Source: Clostridium merdae (GTDB taxonomy: Bacteria; Bacillota; Clostridia; Oscillospirales; Acutalibacteraceae). From it: a stretch of DNA of 64,000 nt. Shown in pieces: positions 58,480-64,000 of this stretch (positions within the stretch are counted from its first letter, which is position 1; each line of letters begins with the position of its first letter). Where the stretch lies: assembly GCF_900176635.1 (NCBI RefSeq), contig NZ_FXLN01000003.1, positions 124,001-188,000 on the forward strand. The letters run 5' to 3'. The translations under genes and the position numbers were made by a program. The notes beneath the pieces were generated by a model. The model had not been told where the DNA came from. It did not search any database and saw only the letters and a list, made by a program, of their open reading frames with translations.

Positions 58480-59775
58480 ATGGGAAAATGGAAACGAACG
58501 ATTGCAGGAATCGTTTCGGCGGCATTAATTGTTTCTGCTTTTGCAGGCTGCTCAGGGCAAGCGGATATTAGTTCCGGCCCAACTGAAAAGGATTTCCCCG
58601 TGGCAATCGGGACAGTAACACTTAAAAACGAACCCGCTGGAGTTGCCGTTTTTTCACCGAACCTTGCCGATGTTATTTTGGCCATGGGCTATGAAATTTC
58701 ACTAAAAGCAAAATCCAGCGATTGCGGCCAGAGTGATCTTTCTGTTCTGCCGAATGTAGACCCCAAGGATGCGACAGCGGTAAAAGCAACTGGTGCAACC
58801 TTGGCTTTGTTTGATAAAAACCCTGGCGACGATATTACCGCCGCATTGCAGAAAGAGGGAGTTCTTTCTCTTATTCTTCCCTCTGCCACAAGCCGTGCAG
58901 ATTTGGAACGCCTTTATTCTGAGGTTGGCTCTGCAATAAAAGGTGGCTCCACCGGCTACCAAAAGGGAGTAAAAACCGCGAATAACATCTTTTTAACGCT
59001 GGATGATATTGCACGCGTAATTCCGGAGTCCAACTCCCCAGTAACCGTATGCTATTTGTACGATGCGAAAGGCAAAGCAGTAACGGGTGATATGCTCGCC
59101 AGCAAGCTGATTGAAAGCGCCGGACTGGTTAACGCTTTTGCAGGCAGCAGTGGTGGGCAAGCCACCACCGAGGCAATGACCATTTCGAACCCGCAGTACA
59201 TATTCTGCGCAGAGGGTGTAAAAAAAGAGCTTGAGCAGTCTGCCGACTACAAAAAGCTGGAAGCTGTTCAAAAAAATCGAGTACTTGAGATGAAGCCGGA
59301 ATATATGGAATACCAAGGCCGAGGAATGATTCAGGCTGTAAGCTTTATGGCGGGAACGGTTTACCCACAGCTTCTTGAAGGTACCCTCCCCTCCTCCAAG
59401 CCCTCCAGCTCCTCTTCATCCAAACCGTCATCCTCAAGTTCAAGCGGCAGCAGCAGTTCTTCTTCATCTTCCAGCAGTTCCGCTTCCAGCTCCAGTAAAG
59501 CACCCGCATCGTCTTCCAGTAGTGCAGCCGCAGGTGCGGTTCCCTCCGGAACGTATAAGCGTGGCGATAAGAGCGACGCGGTTAAGGTACTGCAAACCCG
59601 CTTGGATCAATTGGGATATATGTTTACCGCCATTAACGGTGAATACACACAGGGCACAGAACAAGCCGTTAAGGATTTTCAATACCTAAACAAAATGGAG
59701 GTCACCGGCATTGCTGACCCAAACACAATTGCAAAGCTGAATTCCTCTGATGTAAAAATAAGAGAAAAGCAATAG
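58480..59775 (+). CDS. lipoprotein: solute-binding fold (BtuF/FepB-like) with serine linker and peptidoglycan-binding domain
   Basis: 431 residues from ATG 58480 (SD GGGAGG). Lipoprotein signal GIVSAALIVSAFAGC. Residues about 45-300 form a type III periplasmic-binding fold (VAVFSPNLADVILAMGYE, ATGATLALFDKNPGDDI, IPESNSPVTVCYLYD, TISNPQYIFCAEGV). A linker of about 50 residues, mostly Ser with some Pro, Ala and Lys, follows. The last ~70 residues are a PG_binding_1 domain (YKRGDKSDAVKVLQTRLDQL, INGEYTQGTEQAVKDFQYLN). So a metal-chelate or cobalamin-type binder is tethered to both membrane and cell wall, with no permease or ATPase gene nearby. It may act as a scavenger or sensor; ligand unknown. 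Confidence 0.88.
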   Translation: MGKWKRTIAGIVSAALIVSAFAGCSGQADISSGPTEKDFPVAIGTVTLKNEPAGVAVFSPNLADVILAMGYEISLKAKSSDCGQSDLSVLPNVDPKDATAVKATGATLALFDKNPGDDITAALQKEGVLSLILPSATSRADLERLYSEVGSAIKGGSTGYQKGVKTANNIFLTLDDIARVIPESNSPVTVCYLYDAKGKAVTGDMLASKLIESAGLVNAFAGSSGGQATTEAMTISNPQYIFCAEGVKKELEQSADYKKLEAVQKNRVLEMKPEYMEYQGRGMIQAVSFMAGTVYPQLLEGTLPSSKPSSSSSSKPSSSSSSGSSSSSSSSSSSASSSSKAPASSSSSAAAGAVPSGTYKRGDKSDAVKVLQTRLDQLGYMFTAINGEYTQGTEQAVKDFQYLNKMEVTGIADPNTIAKLNSSDVKIREKQ

Positions 59776-59780
59776 CTAGT

Positions 59781-59820
59781 AAAAGGGAACACGCCTGTTT
59801 CGGCGCGTTCCCTTTTTTTA
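59781..59820 (+). terminator. terminator after the solute-binding lipoprotein gene
   Basis: AAAAGGGAACACGCC and GGCGCGTTCCCTTTT stem (one mismatch) followed by TTTA. Confidence 0.85.
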
Positions 59821-59906
59821 CAGCCACAGTATGTTCCGGTGCTAAGATATTTTATTAATTTGAAGTAAAGATGAAAAGTTATTTTATGAAATTTAAATCG
59901 ATTAAA

Positions 59907-59932
59907 AGGGCGTTTTCACCTGAAAACGCCCT
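59907..59932 (-). terminator. dpaAB terminator
   Basis: AGGGCGTTTTCA, CC, TGAAAACGCCCT; followed on the minus strand by TTTTAATCG. Lies 8 bp from the dpaB stop. Confidence 0.82.
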
Positions 59933-59940
59933 GATTGATT

Positions 59941-60516
59941 TTATTTTAAATAAACAGGCTGCAATTGTTTGCCATCCACAGCACTGAGTGCCGCAGGTAG
60001 CAATAGACCAAAATCTGCCACCACAGAGGTAGGTTTATTTACCGGGTCATCTTGTGCCATCGGGACAAAATAATAATTCTTCGTATTCATTAAGCGGCCC
60101 ACATTTTGAGCTGCTGCGCTGAGTGCATCGTTGGTTGACATGGCTAACAACACTGGCCCGCCAACCCGCAGATGCGATTTTGCCGCCATTGTTACGGAGG
60201 TGTCTGTTATTCCATGCGCCAGCTTTGCTAAGGTGTTCCCGGTACACGGGGCAATCAAAATTAAATCGACCAAACGCTTTGGCCCAATTGGTTCCACCTG
60301 AACAATCGTGTGCCAAATTTCGTGGTCGCATAGCTCTTCAATCTTTCGATTCCAGTCCTGCGCACGGCCAAAACGCGTGTCAGTAGAATAGGCATTATCC
60401 GACATAATCGGAATTAGTTTATGCCCCTCTTCTATTAAATGGCGCATCTTTTCCACCGATTTTTCAAAGGTGCAGAACGAGCCTGTTAATGCATAGCCTA
60501 TGGTTAATCCGCTCAA
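59941..60516 (-). CDS. dpaB: dipicolinate synthase subunit B
   Basis: 191 residues from TTG 60516 (SD GGAGGAG, 8 nt); a GTG three codons earlier is too close to the SD. Flavoprotein-like fold: GLTIGYALTGSFCTFEKSVE at the N-terminus, LIPIMSDNAYSTDTRFGRA, LVDLILIAPCTGNTLAKLAH, GITDTSVTMAAKSHLR and RPVLLAMSTNDAL-type segment. With DpaA it oxidises dihydrodipicolinate to dipicolinic acid in the mother cell, giving the forespore core its Ca-DPA and heat resistance. It follows dpaA by 5 bp. Its presence marks the organism as an endospore former. Confidence 0.95.
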   Translation of the reverse strand: MSGLTIGYALTGSFCTFEKSVEKMRHLIEEGHKLIPIMSDNAYSTDTRFGRAQDWNRKIEELCDHEIWHTIVQVEPIGPKRLVDLILIAPCTGNTLAKLAHGITDTSVTMAAKSHLRVGGPVLLAMSTNDALSAAAQNVGRLMNTKNYYFVPMAQDDPVNKPTSVVADFGLLLPAALSAVDGKQLQPVYLK

Positions 60517-60521
60517 GGCTC

Positions 60522-61379
60522 TCACTCCTCCATCATGTTGTAAATAGTCCTTTTAATTACCTCACCAGCCGCCTTTGGGGCAGCCTTACCCGGCAGAGAC
60601 AAAGCGGGAATCACACGAATCCCAAGCTTCTCCGCCGCCTCCGAATCCACACCACCGGGAGCAGACGCCAAATCGATTAAAATCGTATCCGTGGGTATGG
60701 CAGATAACACCCGCCTAGTAAACACACGGGCCGGTATGGTGTTAAAAATAATATCGTATTGTTCTTTTTGGCAGATACTGCCGGTGTGCACCGGCTCATA
60801 GCCGTACACATCGATCCATGCAAAGTCCTCTGGTCGGCGGGCACTTACGGTAACGTTTGCTCCAAGACCACGCAGCATGTAAGCAAGTGCTTTCCCAATG
60901 CGGCCAAACCCCGCCACAAGACAGCGAGATTTCCCGATAGAGCCGGGGTATTCCTTCATGGCTATTTCAATACTTCCCTCTGCTGTAAGCGCTGCATTGC
61001 GCACCGCCAGTTCTTCTCTGGCAAAATAATCGCTGGTGTCTATCTCCTGCCATAGCTCGCTGGTTAAATACAGCCGATCCATCATTCCTCCAAACACTCT
61101 CCTATTGCGCATTAGTTGTGCAAACTCTTCGTCAAGCTCAATGAGTTCACTGCTATACGGCGTATTCAAATGCTGCCCATCCCGCGTGACCGGCAAAGGC
61201 AAAATAATTGTGTCGCAAACCAAGGCCAGGTCCCTAAGCTCCGCAGGCCGAACTCCTTTTAACCCTGCCGATTTATCAAACCCATAGGCATATACCGTAT
61301 ATCCGTCAGCCGCGATGGATTCCGCCAGCGCTATTTGCCTTTGATCGCCGCCGATCACTCCAAAGCTGTTCCATTCCAA
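60522..61379 (-). CDS. dpaA: dipicolinate synthase subunit A
   Basis: 285 residues; TTG start with SD AGGAGG 9 nt upstream. NAD(P)-binding Rossmann protein related to D-isomer dehydrogenases: FGVIGGDQRQIALAESIAAD near the N-terminus, the dinucleotide loop CLVAGFGRIGKALAYMLRGL, and LIDLASAPGGVDSEAAEKLG, then VIPALSLPGKAAPKAAGEV. It forms dipicolinate synthase with DpaB. A promoter resembling the sigma-K type precedes it, consistent with late mother-cell expression. Dihydrodipicolinate is drawn from the same pathway that feeds dapL and dapF in this window. Confidence 0.96.
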   Translation of the reverse strand: MEWNSFGVIGGDQRQIALAESIAADGYTVYAYGFDKSAGLKGVRPAELRDLALVCDTIILPLPVTRDGQHLNTPYSSELIELDEEFAQLMRNRRVFGGMMDRLYLTSELWQEIDTSDYFAREELAVRNAALTAEGSIEIAMKEYPGSIGKSRCLVAGFGRIGKALAYMLRGLGANVTVSARRPEDFAWIDVYGYEPVHTGSICQKEQYDIIFNTIPARVFTRRVLSAIPTDTILIDLASAPGGVDSEAAEKLGIRVIPALSLPGKAAPKAAGEVIKRTIYNMMEE

Positions 61380-61410
61380 GCTTCATAACCTCCTATTTCG
61401 TCTGCTAAAA

Positions 61411-61440
61411 TATAGTATGGGTTTATGGGTAGCGGTGTGA
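61411..61440 (-). promoter_or_regulatory. candidate sigma-K (or sigma-E) promoter of dpaAB
   Basis: On the minus strand CATACTATA (61411-61419) matches the sigma-K -10 CATAnnnTA and nearly the sigma-E -10. A CACACC segment (61433-61438) lies about 15 bp upstream as the -35 AC element. The leader would be about 25 nt. Confidence 0.5.
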
Positions 61441-61614
61441 TTGCATAAAAGAATACAAGGATGGTTTTTCTGCCAGAAAATCAAAAAAGATGTTTATTTT
61501 ATGGGGGGAAAGCAATATAATAGATAGGTAAGCCTTTTTGCACCAAAAGCAACGACGTTTCAATTTTTACGCGCCAAAGATTGGCGATTACAGGATAAAA
61601 GGAGTCCACAACTT

Positions 61615-63027
61615 ATGAATCATGATATTTTAGAGCAGGTAAGGCGCATCCACTTTGTTGGCATTGGTGGCTCAGGCATGTGTCCTCTCGCAGAAATTTT
61701 ACACCATGAAGGCTTTGAACTTACGGGGTCAGACATGAATGAATCTGATACGCTCGAACGAATTCGTTCTTACGGGATTCCCGTTACTATGGGGCACAAG
61801 GCTGAAAATATTGGCAATGCAGAACTAGTGGTATATACAGCTGCAGTAAAGCATGACAATGCCGAATTAATGGCTGCTGAAGAGCGCGGCATCCCAACCA
61901 TTGAGCGCTCCGTAATGCTCGGAATCGTCAGCCGCCGGTACAAGAACTCGATTGCCGTTTCCGGTACCCATGGCAAAACAACCACAACTGCAATGATAAC
62001 ACAGGTTTGCATTGACGGCGGTGTGGACCCCTCCGCAATTATTGGTGGGAAGCTCCCCGCTATTGGGGGCAATGGCCGCGTTGGCAAAAGCGAAACAATT
62101 ATATGTGAGGCCTGCGAATATGTAGACACCTTTCTTCAGCTTTCACCCGCAATCTCTGTAATACTAAACATTGATGCAGACCACCTTGATTATTTTGGTA
62201 CGCTGGAAAACATCATTAAATCCTTCCACCAATTTTCTTCCCAAACTAGCCGTTTGCTGGTAATAAACGGTGATGACCCAAACTGCCGCAAAGCAGTGGA
62301 AGGCATTCAAAATGCCAGAATCATTACATTTGGCATGAACGAAAACAATGACTATTCTGCTCACGGCATTTCTGATTTGCCAAAAGCCTGCGAAAGCTTC
62401 TCCCTTTACAAAAATGGAGAAAAGATTTCGGATATTACCCTTTCCGTACCCGGAAAGCACAATGTGCTCAATGCTCTGGCGGCGGCGACTGTTGCGGATT
62501 ACTTGGGGATTGACCCCAAAACCGCGGCAGAAAGCCTTGGTCGCTTTACCGGCGTGCACCGCCGCTTTGAAATACTGGGCAAATTTGACGGTGTAACCGT
62601 AGCCGACGACTTTGCTCACCACCCAACGGAGCTCAACGCTACACTGACGGCCGCATCCCGTATGGGCTTTCGTGCCGTATGGGCATTGTTCCAACCGCAT
62701 ACCTACTCGCGTACTTACCTGCTGCTTGAGGATTTTGCAAGGGCATTGTCCATTCCGGAGCATGTGGTGCTATCCCCCATTCTGGCTGTTCGTGAAACGA
62801 ACACGTACCAAATCTATGCAAAGGATCTTGCTGATAAAGTGCCGGGCTGCGTATGCCTAGATACTTTTGAAGAAATGGCAGATTACGCAATGGAACATGC
62901 ACAGCCGGGTGATTTAATTCTTACTTTAGGCGGCGGCGACATTTATAAATGCGCTAATTTGATTGTAGAGAAATACCAGAAGGCTGGCAAATCGGCAGAA
63001 AAGGTATGCTGCACTGTTGCTCAATAA
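61615..63027 (+). CDS. murC: UDP-N-acetylmuramate--L-alanine ligase
   Basis: 470 residues, family length. Cytosolic ATP-dependent ligase adding L-Ala to UDP-MurNAc, the first amino acid of the stem peptide. N-terminal Rossmann: RIHFVGIGGSGMCPLAEIL; central ATP loop AVSGTHGKTTTTAMI; LNIDADHLDYFGT; C-terminal FTGVHRRFEILG, DFAHHPTELNATL and LFQPHTYSRT. SD AAAGGAG, about 9 nt, and a TATAAT at 61516-61521. A terminator follows. It shares a cell-wall theme with glmS, dapL, dapF and mreB in the window but is not in an operon with them. Confidence 0.97.
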   Translation: MNHDILEQVRRIHFVGIGGSGMCPLAEILHHEGFELTGSDMNESDTLERIRSYGIPVTMGHKAENIGNAELVVYTAAVKHDNAELMAAEERGIPTIERSVMLGIVSRRYKNSIAVSGTHGKTTTTAMITQVCIDGGVDPSAIIGGKLPAIGGNGRVGKSETIICEACEYVDTFLQLSPAISVILNIDADHLDYFGTLENIIKSFHQFSSQTSRLLVINGDDPNCRKAVEGIQNARIITFGMNENNDYSAHGISDLPKACESFSLYKNGEKISDITLSVPGKHNVLNALAAATVADYLGIDPKTAAESLGRFTGVHRRFEILGKFDGVTVADDFAHHPTELNATLTAASRMGFRAVWALFQPHTYSRTYLLLEDFARALSIPEHVVLSPILAVRETNTYQIYAKDLADKVPGCVCLDTFEEMADYAMEHAQPGDLILTLGGGDIYKCANLIVEKYQKAGKSAEKVCCTVAQ

Positions 63028-63050
63028 GAAACTGATTTCAAGATAAATGA

Positions 63051-63090
63051 ACAGCCATAAGAGTTTTTTCTTATGGCTGTTTTATTTATT
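63051..63090 (+). terminator. murC terminator
   Basis: ACAGCCATAAGA and TCTTATGGCTGT form a 12-bp stem, then TTTATTTATT. Confidence 0.88.
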
Positions 63091-63110
63091 ATATTTTTTA
63101 TATATACAAA

Positions 63111-63143
63111 AAAAACAGGCTTCTATGAAAGAAACCTGTTTTT
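63111..63143 (-). terminator. mreB-type gene terminator
   Basis: AAAAAACAGG-TTC and GAA-CCTGTTTTTT (one mismatch) with a TATGAAA loop; the A-run becomes the U-run on the minus strand. Confidence 0.8.
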
Positions 63144-63146
63144 TAC

Positions 63147-64000
63147 TTAATAAGCGGCACTCAACGGGTTGAGCACGCCATAATTTTTGTTTTCCATATC
63201 GTCAATGAATTTAATTGCTTTACCGGCACCCACTGCTACGCAGTTCTCCGGGCTTTCCGGTACAAATACCTTCATCTTCGTTTTTTTGCTAATTAGCGTA
63301 TCAAATCCATACAGCTGTGCCGAACCGCCGGTAAGGATGATACCGTCGGTATCAATGTCGCCCATCAGTTCGGGAGGCGTTTTCTCGAGCACCTCCTGTG
63401 CAGTACGAATAATCTGCATGGCAGGCTCGAGCAGGGCCTCTAAAACCTCATCACAGCTAATATCTGCCCATTGCGGCAAGCCGGTGAGCATGTTACGACC
63501 CTTTACACGGTAGGTTACCACTTCTTTACGGGGGTATACGCAGCCAATGGCTATTTTAGCCTCTTCCGCCATACGCAGGCCAATTAAAAGATTATACTTG
63601 CGGCGAACCAGCTTAATAATGGCTTCGTCAAACGCATCTCCTGCCAGCTTGATGGACCGTGCAATTGCTACACCACTTAGCGAAATAACGCCCATGTCGG
63701 TCGTGCCTCCGCCAATATCAATCACAAAGCAGCCATGCGGGTTCGAAATATCTACTCCGGCGCCAAGTGCTGCGGCTACCGGCTCTTCAATCAAACAGAT
63801 TTTACGTACACCAGAAGCGCTGATTGCATCTACCACCGCGCGTTTTTCTACCTCGGTAATATCGCAGGGAACACTAACGACCACGCGCGGCATTACCACT
63901 TTACTGCCACTTACCTTTTTTAAATAATGCTGTATGACATACTGTGCGAGTGCAAAATCAGAGATAACACCGTTGCACAGTGGGTGTACCACCGCAATTT
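63147..64000 (-). CDS. MreB/Mbl-type rod-shape protein, C-terminal part (start outside window)
   Basis: The frame is open to the right edge (reads IAVVHPLCNGVISDFALAQY from there), so about 50-60 N-terminal residues including phosphate-loop 1 are missing. Seen: VVVSVPCDITEVEKRAVVDA, phosphate-loop 2 VIDIGGGTTDMGVIS, the hinge SIKLAGDAFDEAIIKLVRR, EEAKIAIGCVYP and the adenosine motif IILTGGSAQLYGFDTLI. Bacterial actin homologue forming membrane-associated filaments that guide elongation machinery. Whether it is MreB, Mbl or MreBH cannot be decided from this fragment. Confidence 0.94.
   Translation of the reverse strand, partial: IAVVHPLCNGVISDFALAQYVIQHYLKKVSGSKVVMPRVVVSVPCDITEVEKRAVVDAISASGVRKICLIEEPVAAALGAGVDISNPHGCFVIDIGGGTTDMGVISLSGVAIARSIKLAGDAFDEAIIKLVRRKYNLLIGLRMAEEAKIAIGCVYPRKEVVTYRVKGRNMLTGLPQWADISCDEVLEALLEPAMQIIRTAQEVLEKTPPELMGDIDTDGIILTGGSAQLYGFDTLISKKTKMKVFVPESPENCVAVGAGKAIKFIDDMENKNYGVLNPLSAAY

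Noticed and set aside
59388..59540. serine tract as a DNA microsatellite or repeat expansion
   Set aside because: Codons are mixed, so the DNA is not a simple repeat; it is a low-complexity protein linker.
1..64000. CRISPR array, insertion sequence, prophage or integrative element
   Set aside because: No spaced direct repeats, transposase, integrase, phage structural gene or terminal inverted repeats were found on either strand. The only exact tandem repeat is the 17-bp duplication at 44650-44683.

Overview
The window looks like a chromosomal segment of an endospore-forming, low-to-moderate-GC Gram-positive bacterium of the class Clostridia, probably Oscillospiraceae/Ruminococcaceae-like. 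This is inferred from strong AGGAGG-type ribosome binding sites, many TTG/GTG starts, dipicolinate synthase genes dpaAB (spore-specific), the aminotransferase route to diaminopimelate (dapL), a glnA gene paired with an ANTAR antiterminator, and tandem YhgE/Pip proteins. I see no transposase, integrase, phage gene or CRISPR array. The window starts inside an ABC-F gene and ends inside an mreB-type gene.

Layout. 1-5.9 kb: ABC-F ATPase (3' part), a GIY-YIG/Nudix fusion, a methyltransferase, a GAF-HD-GYP protein, an autoregulated LacI repressor, a GlsB-type membrane protein, and an XRE repressor divergent from a 49-residue protein. 5.9-23.7 kb: a long minus-strand biosynthetic block, read right to left as glnA, nitR-like, dapF, dapL, carA, carB, purC, purF, purB, (38-codon ORF) purA, glmS, guaA. 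It joins nitrogen assimilation, lysine/peptidoglycan precursors, carbamoyl phosphate, purines and glucosamine-6-phosphate. 23.7-30.8 kb: a gene-free stretch of about 0.7 kb, then eno, a ZIP metal transporter, ferritin, a double-HD protein, nfo and two small genes. 31-38.3 kb (plus strand): two YhgE/Pip proteins, a lytic transglycosylase and an RtcB-type ligase. 38.3-44.5 kb: def, then a two-component system and its MacB/FtsX-type ABC transporter. 44.5-53.9 kb: accessory and partly decaying genes: an ECF sigma factor with a wrecked anti-sigma gene, a double-DUF4367 lipoprotein, an EFR1-type flavodoxin/ferredoxin protein, PadR and a membrane protein, a DUF2089 pair, a DUF3781 fusion, and a serine hydrolase cut by one stop codon downstream of TetR. 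54-64 kb: CPBP protease with XRE, a small membrane protein, tRNA-Ser(CGA), a DUF815 ATPase, an unusual substrate-binding/peptidoglycan-binding lipoprotein, dpaBA, murC and mreB.

The most interesting items are the GIY-YIG/Nudix fusion whose linker encodes a second ribosome binding site and start; a predicted three-way-junction RNA upstream of carA; the 38-codon ORF overlapping the purA start as TAATG; the twin-operator XRE/49-aa module; the serine-linker solute-binding/peptidoglycan-binding fusion; and two recent-looking inactivations (anti-sigma gene, serine hydrolase). I found no single convincing undescribed multi-gene system. Functions come from recognised motifs, without database searches; start codons were chosen from visible Shine-Dalgarno (SD) sequences and often differ from the longest reading frame.
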